Below are positions 1-10,620 of a stretch of DNA of 64,000 nucleotides, one piece after another (within the stretch, counting starts at the first letter, position 1; every line of letters begins with the position of its first letter). Below the pieces are notes generated by a model. The model did no database searches, was not told the origin of the DNA, and worked only from the letters and a program-made list of their open reading frames with translations. A program made the position numbers and the translations under genes. The stretch lies in NCBI GenBank assembly GCA_021799635.1, contig JAJZAB010000003.1, positions 1 to 64,000 of the forward strand, written 5' to 3'. This DNA comes from Microcaldota archaeon. Lineage in GTDB: Archaea; Micrarchaeota; Micrarchaeia; Micrarchaeales; Micrarchaeaceae.

Positions 1-16
1 AATATACGGAACCGGC

Positions 17-415
17 ATGGATAAAAATATGCTATTGGGGTTTAAACAAGGCAACGGTTTGAATAATGTTGAATTTAAGGGATACCTAAAGGAAGATAGC
101 AAGCTAAAAGCTTACGATAGCTTTGATGCCTTTTCGTTTCCAAGCTTATACGAAGGCTTGGGTTCTCCGATTTTAGAAGCTCAATCTCGCGACCTTCCGG
201 TAATAATCTATAAATACGGAAAGATTCCAAAAGAAGTCAGAAAGTACTGCTTCGAGGCGGAGAGTCCGGAGCACACGGCCCAGATAATAGAAGACTTAAA
301 GGAAAACGGTTACAATGAAAAGCTTAGAAAGAAGGCAACAGAATATGCGAGAAACTTCACATGGGAAAAATGTGCAAGGGAAACGTTAATTGTTTACAAA
401 GCGGTTTTAAAATGA
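17..415 (+). CDS. Glycosyltransferase family 1/4, C-terminal part (probably continues upstream of window)
   Basis: FSFPSLYEGLGSPILEAQSRDLPVI is the typical GT-B C-terminal E-x7-E region; lacks an N-terminal domain in the window. Confidence 0.8.
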   Translation: MDKNMLLGFKQGNGLNNVEFKGYLKEDSKLKAYDSFDAFSFPSLYEGLGSPILEAQSRDLPVIIYKYGKIPKEVRKYCFEAESPEHTAQIIEDLKENGYNEKLRKKATEYARNFTWEKCARETLIVYKAVLK

Positions 416-1398
416 AAATTGGAAAAAATTCATTAGTTGTGATTATAACTTCAAATTACAATGGGGCATCATACTTTTATAAAAAGCATAATATTTTATG
501 GCACATTTTTTCAAGCCTAAAAAGAACCAAATATAAGAATTATAAAATCGTAATGGCTGATGATAAATCAACAGATAATAGCGTTGAATATATAAAGAAA
601 AAATTTCCATATGTTAGTATAGTGATAAACAATGCAAATGGTGGATTTTCAAAAAACAATAATAACGCGATAAAATACGCAATACAGAAATATAAACCAG
701 ATTATATAATGTTGCTAAATAATGATATAATAATAACTGATGATTTATGGCTTAACAAATTAATAAATACTGCTAGATTGAATTCAAAGATAGGGATTGT
801 AGGTTGCAAGTTAGTTTACCCAGATGGAAAAATACAGCATGCAGGAATGGAAATTGGTTGTTATGGTGGAAGAAATATTGGAAGGGGTCAAGAAGATTTT
901 TCCAAATTCAATTATGTTAAGGAGGTTGATGGAGTTACCTTTGCCGCAGTCCTAATAAATAAAAATGTGATCAAAAAAATAGGATTGTTTGATGAGAATT
1001 TTTTTATGGGGTTTGAAGATGTTGATTATTATTTAAGAGCAAAAAAAGCTAAATTTAAAATATATTACGCAGGTAATGTAAAATTAATACACTTAGAGGG
1101 GTTTACCAGTACTAATTCAAAATTCCAGAAAATTAAATATAATAGTTTTTACCATAATCAGGTTAATTATTGGTATTTTATGCTTAAATATAGATATATG
1201 AAACAATTTAGAGGGATAAATAGGTTAAAATCCATTTTTATTTTTTTCATTAGCTCAATAATAAGTATTGAAGGACGAGATAGAGAAAGAAAATTATCAA
1301 GTATTAGATTTAAAGATAAACCACTAACTAGATTATTACTAACTATAAAAGCGATAAGCAAAGCTAAAAAGTTATATACAAAATTAAACAAAATTTAG
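412..1398 (+). CDS. Glycosyltransferase family 2 (rhamnosyltransferase-like)
   Basis: ORF opens at 361 but ATG at 412 fits better; VVIITSNYNG, MADDKSTDNS, LLNNDIII, FDENFFMGFEDVDYYLRAK. Confidence 0.85.
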   Translation: MKIGKNSLVVIITSNYNGASYFYKKHNILWHIFSSLKRTKYKNYKIVMADDKSTDNSVEYIKKKFPYVSIVINNANGGFSKNNNNAIKYAIQKYKPDYIMLLNNDIIITDDLWLNKLINTARLNSKIGIVGCKLVYPDGKIQHAGMEIGCYGGRNIGRGQEDFSKFNYVKEVDGVTFAAVLINKNVIKKIGLFDENFFMGFEDVDYYLRAKKAKFKIYYAGNVKLIHLEGFTSTNSKFQKIKYNSFYHNQVNYWYFMLKYRYMKQFRGINRLKSIFIFFISSIISIEGRDRERKLSSIRFKDKPLTRLLLTIKAISKAKKLYTKLNKI

Positions 1399-1424
1399 AT
1401 TATTTTTAGAATCGTGCTTACAAG

Positions 1425-2672
1425 GTGAATTTTATGGTATCTCATATAAAGCGGTTCTCAACAAAACGCATTTTATCAAACGAATTTCATTCAGTGTTGC
1501 TTACAGAATTTAACAGAATAATAACTGACAATACAAATTACAAGAGTATAGATAATTTTGATTTTAATAATGATGATATTAAAGCAAACTCAAAAATACT
1601 TAAAAATTGGGTAAATTTACGATATAAAAGAGTTAGTAGTATATTATGGTTTATTCCACCCTTTCTGGCTCCATTTGCTGGTATAAATAATATTCTTAAT
1701 ATAGCTTCTTTTCTGTAGAATAAGGGTATAGAGCAGAGATTTGTATTACTTGGTGATCGTGAAGTATGTAATTTATGTGAAAAAAATTTTAGAATCGGTG
1801 CGCATGGTAATAATTTCAAGAATATAAAGATATATAAAAATCCAAAAATAGACCAGTTAGAATATGCTGACATTTCATTTGCAACAAGATGGGATACGGC
1901 ATTCAGTGTGCTCAAATTTAAAAATACTAAAGGTAAATTCTATTTTATTCAAGAAGACGAAAGATTGCTTTTTCCAGGTACGATTTTTCGTGATCTTGCA
2001 CAACTAACATATACATTTGGCTTTATTGGTATAACTAATGCTCTAGAACTTAAACGTATGTACAACAATGAATTTCACGGAAAAGCAGGGTACTATTTTC
2101 CTGTCCCTGACAAGATTTTTTTTACTAATAGAAAAAACCCAAGATCTAAAATAAAATCCATCTGGTTTTACGCTAGAACTAGATCAGAAAGAAATGGTTT
2201 CCATTTAGGAATCCTGACCCTGAGACAGATAAAGGATAGACATCCAGAACTAAAAATTTATTTGGCTGGAGAAAAATCAATAAAATCACATGCAGATTTT
2301 GATTACGTGGATGTTGGAGATATCAAAGACCCTAAGGAGTTATCTAAATTTTATTCAAAATGTGATGTGGGTATATACCTTCTGTTCTCAAAACATACTG
2401 GTGTAATCCCGTTTGAACTTATGGCTTCAGGCTGCATAACTTTAACTAACAGAAAACTATACAAAACTTATGCTCTTAAAAATGGATTTAATTGCATTAT
2501 GGGTGACCCTATTCCAAAAAGACTTGCAGAGAGCTTTGACAAAATATACTATGATATTGAACTACGTAAAAAAATATTCAAAAACGGTCTTGAAACAGTC
2601 AAAGGTACTAGCAAAGAAAAAGAACTTCAAAAAGTTTATGAATACATAGTAGGGATCCGGGAACCTGATTGA
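1425..2672 (+). pseudogene. WsaF-like/GT4 glycosyltransferase interrupted by one in-frame TAG (1716-1718)
   Basis: ORFs 1425-1718 and 1908-2672 are in the same frame; the region between reads NKGIEQRFVLLGDREVCNLCEKNFRIGAHG... with no other stop; FIQEDERLLFPGT, YARTRSERNGFHLGILTLRQIK. Confidence 0.7.
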
Positions 2673-2676
2673 ATTT

Positions 2677-3690
2677 TTATATCGGTTTTAATATAAAACA
2701 CGCTTGATCTCCTTCTTCTTTAGAATTAAGGCTATCAGAGAGTAGCTTCCAGTTTAATAACTGTTTGTCTGTAAATTTAAAATCTTTGATTAATGATAAA
2801 TTAAGCCCCATTTTATATAGTTCACTTCCAATAAATTGAGATTCGTTTGAATCATAAATAATTTTAACAATATCAAAGTTAAATTTTGAGGCCAATAGGT
2901 AAAGCGCTTTCTTACTTAATAACACTAAATGCCTTGGAGGATCTAAGTCAACCCAGTTTGAACCATATTTCTTAAATGCATAACTGTCTATTAGTGGTGT
3001 TCTAATCACAAATAATCCATTATTATTTATAATTTTTCTTGCAAATTTTATAATTTTTTGTGGATTTTGGGAATGCTCTATACTATGATTAGAGATAATA
3101 AAATCAAACTTACCTTTGACAGCCTTAATATCTCCCTTTAAAATTTTAAAGTTTCTATTATATTGGATAGTTGATTTAATAAAAGGATCGACCCCAACTC
3201 TTTTTTTAAACCCAAGAAGCGAAAGCCAAATAAGCCACTGCCCAGCACCAGAACCTATATCCAGTATACTTTTATTATTAAAGGAGGTAAATTTAGATTC
3301 TTTTAGCATATTATTGAATATCTGGAATATGTTGGGGGTACCAAATCGTTTATCTATAATTTTACGTAAAGTGGAATTCGGAGATACTATCAGGTATAGC
3401 TTAAAGAGAAACATGACTATTAAATTTTTATATTTAGGATAAATCTTTTTAGAAAGGTACGTTTCAGGATAATACTTTTCCAAATTTTCGGGTTTATTTA
3501 TTATAGCAGCAGACCCACATCTTTTACATATATGGTAATAAAACGTACCACCAAGTCCAAACATATTTTCTCTTGTTTTAATAATTTGGCCTATACTGTA
3601 ATAATTACATATAGGACATTTTCTTTTTATGGTTAAGTCATTTGGCTCTTTATTACTTTTATCTATTTGCTGCATGTAATAAGCCATCAA
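2677..3690 (-). CDS. Class I SAM-dependent methyltransferase with N-terminal Cys-rich (CxxC) region
   Basis: CPIC..CKRCG, SILDIGSGAGQWLIWLSLLGFKKRVGVDP, SNHSIEHSQNPQKI. Confidence 0.85.
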   Translation of the reverse strand: MMAYYMQQIDKSNKEPNDLTIKRKCPICNYYSIGQIIKTRENMFGLGGTFYYHICKRCGSAAIINKPENLEKYYPETYLSKKIYPKYKNLIVMFLFKLYLIVSPNSTLRKIIDKRFGTPNIFQIFNNMLKESKFTSFNNKSILDIGSGAGQWLIWLSLLGFKKRVGVDPFIKSTIQYNRNFKILKGDIKAVKGKFDFIISNHSIEHSQNPQKIIKFARKIINNNGLFVIRTPLIDSYAFKKYGSNWVDLDPPRHLVLLSKKALYLLASKFNFDIVKIIYDSNESQFIGSELYKMGLNLSLIKDFKFTDKQLLNWKLLSDSLNSKEEGDQACFILKPI

Positions 3691-3731
3691 TGGTATACAA
3701 TTTCTGTAAAATCAACATATTAAGGTATGGA

Positions 3732-5000
3732 TTAAATTTCTTTCCCATTAAGCATATTTATTAATTTACCTCCTTTATCAGTAAACCACTTTAATTTTTT
3801 TGTTGCGAAATCTAGATAATTCCATGCACCAATTAAGATATAATCCGGCATGTATTTCATATCGGGGCTAAGCAATTTTTCATCAAAAACTTTAATATTA
3901 GCTTTTGGTATGATTTTATTTATTTTATCTGGAGTAGAATCATATGCAGCAGAGATAATAGATGAGTCTATTCCACAAAAATTTAGTAATGTGGGGACTT
4001 TGGCAGGAACCGCCCATATGGCTATTCTTTTGTTTTCTGATTTTAATTTTTTAAGTAATTTTAATAATTTGACTTTGCGTATTTCAGCTCGTTTTTGGAA
4101 TTTTAGCATTTTTTGGGCCGAGTAAATCCCAGTAATAATCTCTTTCCTTTCGAGCTTTTTCAAAGATTTAGACTTCTTCCCATGTAATTTTAAAGTACAC
4201 CTTATTGAACCACCTTGTTGATCTGGAAGGTGTTCTACATTTATTAATTTTACCCCACAGCTTTTTGAAATTTTATCAATAGCTTTAATCGACCATTCAT
4301 AATAGTGTTCTGCGTATAATGTTTCTATAGAAAGTTTTTTGAACACATCACGGAACCACTGCATTTCAATTATTATTTGACCATCAGTATTTAGTAGATT
4401 CCTCATCCCGGATAACATATCTTTAGGATCAGGAATGTGTGCGAAAACATTATTAGCAATTACAACATCTGCTTTTCCATATTTTTCAATCATATTTTTA
4501 CTTAATTTTAGTGTAAAAAAATCATTTATTGTTTTAAAGCTACTTTTATTAGCAATGGCAGCAATATTTTTTGCAGGTTCAATACCAATAACTTTATTAA
4601 ATCCTGCTTGTTGCAATAAACCAATTTCTGTTCCATCATTAGATCCAATTACTACAGCAAATTGCCTATTCTTTATTTTTTTACTTATACTTACAGATAG
4701 CTCTTTAAAATGTCTAACTGCAGGTTCATTTACTCCTGTATGATAAGTATAATTATTTTTAAATAATACCGCGCTATCTACTTTATCTAATTGTTGAAGT
4801 AAACCGCATTTATTACACCAATAGTATTTGAGAGGGTAACTTTTTACATTTTTTAAGTCTTTAACAGAAACAAGCCCATTAGCATTTGGTACATTACCAA
4901 GATTAATAACTAATTTTAATTTATTATTACCGCAAGCGACACAAACTTTTTTATGAACCATCGTATTTTTATTATCATATTTATTTTTAGTTATTTGCAT
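3732..5000 (-). CDS. Sugar C-methyltransferase-like protein (zinc-binding + methyltransferase + C-terminal domain)
   Basis: CVACGN...CNKCGLLQ, VIGSNDGTEIGLLQQAGFNKVIGIEPA, NNVFAHIPDP, C-terminal IAIWAVPAKVPTLLNFCG. Confidence 0.85.
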   Translation of the reverse strand: MQITKNKYDNKNTMVHKKVCVACGNNKLKLVINLGNVPNANGLVSVKDLKNVKSYPLKYYWCNKCGLLQQLDKVDSAVLFKNNYTYHTGVNEPAVRHFKELSVSISKKIKNRQFAVVIGSNDGTEIGLLQQAGFNKVIGIEPAKNIAAIANKSSFKTINDFFTLKLSKNMIEKYGKADVVIANNVFAHIPDPKDMLSGMRNLLNTDGQIIIEMQWFRDVFKKLSIETLYAEHYYEWSIKAIDKISKSCGVKLINVEHLPDQQGGSIRCTLKLHGKKSKSLKKLERKEIITGIYSAQKMLKFQKRAEIRKVKLLKLLKKLKSENKRIAIWAVPAKVPTLLNFCGIDSSIISAAYDSTPDKINKIIPKANIKVFDEKLLSPDMKYMPDYILIGAWNYLDFATKKLKWFTDKGGKLINMLNGKEI

Positions 5001-5115
5001 AAAGGCACGCTTTATTTATTTCGATTATTACATAATTTTAGATAGCTTAATTGACATAAGGTAAAATATAAAATTATCTAAAAGCAATTTCTACTTTTCA
5101 TTATGTCTATATAAT

Positions 5116-5658
5116 TTAATGATTACTGTTAATTAACCTAGGTAAACTTTTATCCTTTTTAGTAAGCAAAGGTTTTTTTATGGGCCATTTTATAATAAGA
5201 GTTGGATCATCCCATATTATGCCACTTTCACTATCTCTTGAATATACATTGTCAATATTATAAACAACTTCTGCTTCATAACTTAATACTTCGAAACCAT
5301 GAGCAAAGCTTCTTGGAATATAAAGCATATTCTTGTTTTCTTCTGAAAGCCTTGCAGAAACATACTTGCCGAAAGTAGACGAATTTTTTCTTATATCAAC
5401 AGCCACATCAAATATCTCGCCTTTTATACATCTCACAAGCTTTGCTTGAACATATGGCTCTTTTTGATAATGCAAGCCTCTTAATACACCTTTAACAGAC
5501 TTTGAGTGGCTTTGCTGTACAAATTCACCAGTTATTCCTGCTTTTCTGAACTCATCCTTTTGATAGGTTTCCATGAAGAAGCCGCGTTCATCAGCAAAGA
5601 CTTTTGGGGTTATTAAAATGACATCCGGGATTTCTAATCTTTTAAATTCAAATGGCAT
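5116..5658 (-). CDS. rfbC: dTDP-4-dehydrorhamnose 3,5-epimerase
   Basis: DERGFFMETYQKDEFRKAGI, FVQQSHSKSVKGVLRGLHYQ, YIPRSFAHGFEVLS. Confidence 0.95.
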   Translation of the reverse strand: MPFEFKRLEIPDVILITPKVFADERGFFMETYQKDEFRKAGITGEFVQQSHSKSVKGVLRGLHYQKEPYVQAKLVRCIKGEIFDVAVDIRKNSSTFGKYVSARLSEENKNMLYIPRSFAHGFEVLSYEAEVVYNIDNVYSRDSESGIIWDDPTLIIKWPIKKPLLTKKDKSLPRLINSNH

Positions 5659-5712
5659 AATATCATTTAATATTGTAAATATTTAAATATTCAATCATTT
5701 TAAGTTTATACT

Positions 5713-6600
5713 ATGAAAAAACTGCTCTTAATTGGCGCAAGCGGGCTTCTTGGTAATAAGATTTACCAGTCTAGCAAGGATCGATATGAAACTTACAGGA
5801 CATATAATTTTCATAAGCCAAAATTTGGCAACATATCCAGACTAGATGTTACTGAAAAGAACAACGTTTCAAAGCTTTTGCGCGATGTAAAACCTGATTT
5901 GGTAATAGATACACATGCTTTGACCAATGTTGACTATTGTGAGTTGCATCATGAAGATGCATGGAAAATAAATGTGGAGGGCACAAAAAATGTTGCTGAA
6001 TCTTGCAAAGTCAACGGATGTAAGTATATATTCATCTCCACCGACTATGTATATGACGGTTACAAGACCACTACTTATTCTGAAAAAGATAAACCTCATC
6101 CAATAAATTATTATGGAAGAACTAAGCTCATCGCAGAAAAGGTAATAGAAGCACTTGATATGAACTACATAATAGCTAGAACGGCCGTACTATTCGGAGC
6201 CAGTGATTTATTTGACAAGTTGCCTTTTCCTAGCTGGGTAATGCAACAACTAAAACTCAAAAACAAAATAAGGGTTGTAATGGACCAATATAGCAATCCA
6301 ACATTAGTAGACAACCTCGGAGAATTTCTTCTGTCTTTATATGAAAAAGATCGCTCTGGTGTATTCAATGTCTCAGGAAAAGATAATATAAGCAGGTTTG
6401 AATTCAGTAAGATGCTTGCGAAAGAATTTGGCCTTGACGAAAAGCTCATAGAACCAATAACAACAGCAGAACTTAATCAGCCAGCAAAAAGGCCTCAGAA
6501 AGTAGCTTTGAATGTATCAAAAGCTGAAAAAGCTTCTGGAGTAAAGGCATTGAAATTAGAAGAAGCAATTAAAATATTTAAAAATCAGCTACAAAAGTGA
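5713..6600 (+). CDS. rfbD: dTDP-4-dehydrorhamnose reductase
   Basis: GASGLLGNKIY, FISTDYVYDG, YYGRTKLIAEK. Confidence 0.9.
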   Translation: MKKLLLIGASGLLGNKIYQSSKDRYETYRTYNFHKPKFGNISRLDVTEKNNVSKLLRDVKPDLVIDTHALTNVDYCELHHEDAWKINVEGTKNVAESCKVNGCKYIFISTDYVYDGYKTTTYSEKDKPHPINYYGRTKLIAEKVIEALDMNYIIARTAVLFGASDLFDKLPFPSWVMQQLKLKNKIRVVMDQYSNPTLVDNLGEFLLSLYEKDRSGVFNVSGKDNISRFEFSKMLAKEFGLDEKLIEPITTAELNQPAKRPQKVALNVSKAEKASGVKALKLEEAIKIFKNQLQK

Positions 6601-6606
6601 TTACAA

Positions 6607-7572
6607 ATGAAATTACTTGTTACTGGCGGATTGGGTTTTATAGGTTCAAATTTTATAAAATACTGGTTCAAGAAACACGGTAAAGATACAATAATAAATC
6701 TAGATAAAGTAACTTATGCTGCAGATCAGCAAAATCTTATTGGAATAGAAAAATATGATTATACTTTTGTTAAAGGTGATATTTCAAATTCTAAAACAGC
6801 ATTTATGCTTTCAAAGAATGTTGACGCTATAATAAATTTTGCTGCAGAATCCCATGTAGATAATTCCATACTTAATTCATCGAATTTTGTGAAATCAAAC
6901 ATAATTGGTGTACACAATTTACTTGAAGCAGTAAGAAAATATGGAACCAGATTTCACCAGGTATCTACTGATGAGGTGTATGGTTCATTACCCCTTAATT
7001 CTAAACTGAAATTTAACGAAAAAAGCAGGTATAACCCAAGAAATCCATATTCGGCTACAAAAGCCGCAGCAGACCATTTAGTAAATGCCTATTTTAATAC
7101 GTACAAATTGCCTGTAACCATATCAAATTGCAGCAATAATTATGGTCCAAACCAGCATCCTGAAAAACTTATACCTAAAACCATAATAAATACAGTTAAA
7201 GAAATGCCAATATCTGTATACGGCAATGGCCTTCAGATAAGGGATTGGATATATGTAGAAGACCATTGCTCTGCACTGGAGCAAATAATAAAAAGAGGTG
7301 TATATGGGGAGACATATCTTGTTTCTGCAAATAACGAGAAGCGCAACATAGATGTAATAAAAAGTATACTGAAAGAGCTTAATAAAAGCGATAAACTTAT
7401 TCATTTCGTAAATGATAGACCAGGTCACGATGTAAGATATGCCATAGATGCAAGAAAAATAACTAAAGAGTTAGGTTGGAAGCCTAAAATAAAGTTCGAT
7501 TATGGCTTAAAGCTTACTATAAGTCATTATCTCAAAAATCTAGACTATTATAGCAAAAAGGCAGTCGTATGA
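6607..7572 (+). CDS. rfbB: dTDP-glucose 4,6-dehydratase
   Basis: VTGGLGFIGSNFIKYW, FAAESHVDNSI, QVSTDEVYGSL, YSATKAAADHL, NCSNNYGPNQHPEKLIP. Confidence 0.95.
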   Translation: MKLLVTGGLGFIGSNFIKYWFKKHGKDTIINLDKVTYAADQQNLIGIEKYDYTFVKGDISNSKTAFMLSKNVDAIINFAAESHVDNSILNSSNFVKSNIIGVHNLLEAVRKYGTRFHQVSTDEVYGSLPLNSKLKFNEKSRYNPRNPYSATKAAADHLVNAYFNTYKLPVTISNCSNNYGPNQHPEKLIPKTIINTVKEMPISVYGNGLQIRDWIYVEDHCSALEQIIKRGVYGETYLVSANNEKRNIDVIKSILKELNKSDKLIHFVNDRPGHDVRYAIDARKITKELGWKPKIKFDYGLKLTISHYLKNLDYYSKKAVV

Positions 7573-8306
7573 ACGAGAAAATAAAAGGGATTATACTAGC
7601 TGGAGGTACAGGTTCAAGGCTTTATCCACTTACAAATGTTACTAATAAGCACCTTTTGCCAGTGTACAATAAGCCAATGGTGTTTTATCCTTTAGAAACA
7701 CTGAAAAGCCTAGGTATAAAAGACATCTGTATAGTCAGCGGTGGAGAACATATTGCTGATTTTATTCGATTGCTTGGTAGCGGATCAGAATTCGAATTAA
7801 AATTGACTTACAAAGTTCAAGATGGACCAAAAGGTATAGCTCATGCGCTTCTGCAAGCAGAAGAATTCGTAAAGAAAGGAGAAAAGGCTGCTGTTATATT
7901 GGGTGATAATATATTCGAAAAAGTGGAGACACAGCCAAATATATTCTCAGATGACAATGCATATATTTATCTAAAAGAGGTTGAAGATCCAGAACGTTTT
8001 GGTGTACCGAAATTAAGCGATGAAGAAAATGTCGTGGAAATTCTAGAAAAGCCAAAAAACCCACCATCAAAATTCGCAGTTACTGGGTTGTATATTTATC
8101 CTAACGATGTTTTTGATTTTATTAAAACCTTAAAGCCTAGTCAAAGAGGAGAGTTAGAGATAACAGATGTTAATAATTGGTATATAAAACAAGGAAGACT
8201 TAAAGCTGTTTTTTTGGATGGATTCTGGTCAGATGCCGGTACGTTTGAATCATTGCTAAAAGCAGCAATTTTTATAAGCGGTAATATTAAAAAGTCTATC
8301 AAATAA
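7569..8306 (+). CDS. rfbA: Glucose-1-phosphate thymidylyltransferase
   Basis: GIILAGGTGSRLYPLTNVTNKHLLPVYNKPMVFYPLETL; overlaps rfbB by 4 nt. Confidence 0.93.
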   Translation: MNEKIKGIILAGGTGSRLYPLTNVTNKHLLPVYNKPMVFYPLETLKSLGIKDICIVSGGEHIADFIRLLGSGSEFELKLTYKVQDGPKGIAHALLQAEEFVKKGEKAAVILGDNIFEKVETQPNIFSDDNAYIYLKEVEDPERFGVPKLSDEENVVEILEKPKNPPSKFAVTGLYIYPNDVFDFIKTLKPSQRGELEITDVNNWYIKQGRLKAVFLDGFWSDAGTFESLLKAAIFISGNIKKSIK

Positions 8307-8492
8307 AAAATATTAAGTTCTTTTAGCGTATAGTAATCAAATAAACATCTTTTTATTTTCTGCTTCAGAATTTATAATTAGGGCTTTATTCAGCCAAATA
8401 TATATGATAGCGCCAAGCAAAAGCATAATAACCCCGATAATAGGCACGAGGCGTGCCGGAAGACCTATCTCATCTATTCGTTCATAAAGTAA

Positions 8493-8687
8493 AGCGCGCT
8501 GCCAGTATTCATACGTTATGTCACTTACGTGAACCCGCTCACCTGCGGGGTTGACGGGATGAGGGGAGCGCTTCTGGGTGCTTCAGTATTTCCGGTTTGG
8601 ATGGATGCTGCCATACTTGGCACTATAGCGCTCGCCATACTTGCCCTTGGGGCTTATTCATTCTCCAAGGCAAAGGCGGTTGCCTAA
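8493..8687 (+). pseudogene. C-terminal relic of an ABC-2 type transporter permease
   Basis: Open frame (no start) reads SALPVFIRYVTYVNPLTCGVDGMRGALLGASVFPVWMDAAILGTIALAILALGAYSFSKAKAVA*; resembles the conserved NPLTyGVDGlRg...D end of ABC-2 permeases; upstream frame is closed. Confidence 0.65.
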
Positions 8688-9059
8688 AGCAGCTTAAGCA
8701 TTGCGCTGCGAATTTAGGCCACGCACAAAACAACGCAAGACTACGCTCTCAAAGGCGTTGGGGAATGCGCTGCCCGAAGAGTATGGGATAAGCGCTCTCG
8801 ATGCAAAATCTTATGCCCTGGAAAAAGGGACTTTCTCCTCGCTTCTAAGGAAGTTTACAGAAAACGAGGTTGACACCTTACAAGGCACTAACGTACTCTG
8901 CAGCATCTTTGATATATCAATAGTATTCTAAATCCATGTAAAGGAGCAGCCCTTTTCCATAGCAGCATCAGAACCGGAAGGGCGTAAACATGGCTTATTG
9001 CTGCTATTCCAATTGTATGAGAGAGTGTTGCTATTACTGCTTTATTCCTGCTTAGCTTT

Positions 9060-9497
9060 CTATGGGGTTAGATCAAGTTTTAGGTGCTTGGCTGCCTTTT
9101 GCAGCGCTTCCGGGAATCCGTGGTAGTCTAGCCTTTTTGCAGCTTCTTCGCAGCTCAGCCATGCATATTCCTTGTGCTCGCTGCTAAGGCGTATTGGCCC
9201 GTCATATCTTGCAATGTACATAACTATCAGCCTGTTGGAACCTTTTGAATTGGCAAACCTTACCTCATCAACGAAGTCACTGTCAAGACTAAAGTTGCCG
9301 ATTCCACACTCTTCCATAAGTTCGCGCTTCAGCGTATCAATGTCTGCCTCTTCTTTTTCCTGGTGGCCCTTAGGAGGCTCCCATGGTGACTTCACATTAT
9401 CGGCTCTGCACATGACCAGAAACCTTCCATTCTTATCAACTACGAAAGCGCCTACTGACTTTTCTTCTTGCTGCTCTAACTTATCCATCTTACCCAA
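9060..9497 (-). CDS. NUDIX hydrolase
   Basis: Nudix box GHQEKEEADIDTLKRELMEECGI. Confidence 0.93.
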   Translation of the reverse strand: MGKMDKLEQQEEKSVGAFVVDKNGRFLVMCRADNVKSPWEPPKGHQEKEEADIDTLKRELMEECGIGNFSLDSDFVDEVRFANSKGSNRLIVMYIARYDGPIRLSSEHKEYAWLSCEEAAKRLDYHGFPEALQKAAKHLKLDLTP

Positions 9498-9637
9498 TCC
9501 TCTTTTCTTGTTTTAGAAAGCCTAACTTCCCAATTACTCATGAATATTCCAGCAATCCTTCTTATTTCCTCTGCTATTGCATCTTCGCTGATTCTTTCTT
9601 TCGAAGAGCTTCTATATTCCACTTCTATCTGGTACAT
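9476..9637 (-). CDS. Small 53-aa protein upstream of and overlapping the Nudix gene
   Basis: ATG-initiated frame MYQIEVEYRSSSKERISEDAIAEEIRRIAGIFMSNWEVRLSKTRKEDWVRWIS*, below the supplied ORF-track cutoff; same strand as Nudix. Confidence 0.4.
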   Translation of the reverse strand: MYQIEVEYRSSSKERISEDAIAEEIRRIAGIFMSNWEVRLSKTRKEDWVRWIS

Positions 9638-9715
9638 TAGAACTTTTGTTTGCTGTTTCCATTTTAACTAATTAGTATTTTAATATTTGCTGGGCATAAT
9701 CTGCATAATGGTTCT

Positions 9716-10600
9716 ATGGAAAAAGGGACAATTCTTGTAACTGGTAGTTCTGGCTTCATAGGTAACCATGTAGTCCGTGAGGCTTTGAATAATGGCTATG
9801 CAGTAAAAGGGCTTGACCTGAAGGATAACAATGAATCTGCAATAGAATTTGTAAAGGGCGACATCCGCGACAAGTCTGCAGTGTCCAAGGCGATGGAAGG
9901 CGCTGACTTCGTCATACACCTTGCTGCAATAACCTCTATTGTGCAGTTCGAGAAGGATCCAGTGGAATGCTTTGATATCAATGTAAACGGTTTTATGAAC
10001 GTGCTTTGGGCAGCACATGAGCAAAAGGCGAAAAAGGTCCTTTATGCATCAAGTGCTGCAGTATATACTGGGGAACATTTTTCCGATTCTATGCCACTAG
10101 ATTACAGCAAGCAGCACAATACCTACGCACAATCCAAGATTATGAATGAAATGCATGCCGATTATTTTCATTTTTCAAAAGGCATCCACACGATTGGCAT
10201 GAGGCTTTTCAGTGTGTTTGGCGAAGGCGAAAACGAAAAAGGCCAGTATGCAAGCATCGCCACGCAGTTCCTGAAAAACAAGGAAAGAGGCGAGCCGTTG
10301 GTAGTATACGGCGATGGTTCGCAGGCAAGGGATTTCATACATGTAAGCGATGCGGCAAAGATAACCTTAATGATGCTTGAGAAAGGCAGCCCTGGAGTTT
10401 ACAACGTCGGCACAGGGAGGGCAGTTTCCTACAGGCACATCGCGGAAATGATAGACAAAGAGCACATTATACATACAGACAATCCAATCAAAACTTACCA
10501 ATACCTCACAAAGGCCGACACCACAAAGCTTCATTCAGCAATTGGACCGTACCGTTTCAGGGCAGTCCAAGAGTGGCTTGAAGAGATGGTTCACCAATAA
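9716..10600 (+). CDS. NAD-dependent epimerase/dehydratase (UDP-glucose 4-epimerase-like)
   Basis: VTGSSGFIGNHVV, YASSAAVYTG, YAQSKIMNE, GDGSQARDFIHVSDAA. Confidence 0.9.
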   Translation: MEKGTILVTGSSGFIGNHVVREALNNGYAVKGLDLKDNNESAIEFVKGDIRDKSAVSKAMEGADFVIHLAAITSIVQFEKDPVECFDINVNGFMNVLWAAHEQKAKKVLYASSAAVYTGEHFSDSMPLDYSKQHNTYAQSKIMNEMHADYFHFSKGIHTIGMRLFSVFGEGENEKGQYASIATQFLKNKERGEPLVVYGDGSQARDFIHVSDAAKITLMMLEKGSPGVYNVGTGRAVSYRHIAEMIDKEHIIHTDNPIKTYQYLTKADTTKLHSAIGPYRFRAVQEWLEEMVHQ

Positions 10601-10620
10601 AATGAAACGATGTTTGGCGC

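Noticed and set aside
8701-8931. ORF MRCEFRPRTKQRKTTLSKALGNALPEEYGIS...
   Set aside because: Unrecognised, overlaps other frames next to a transporter relic; cannot be supported as a gene.
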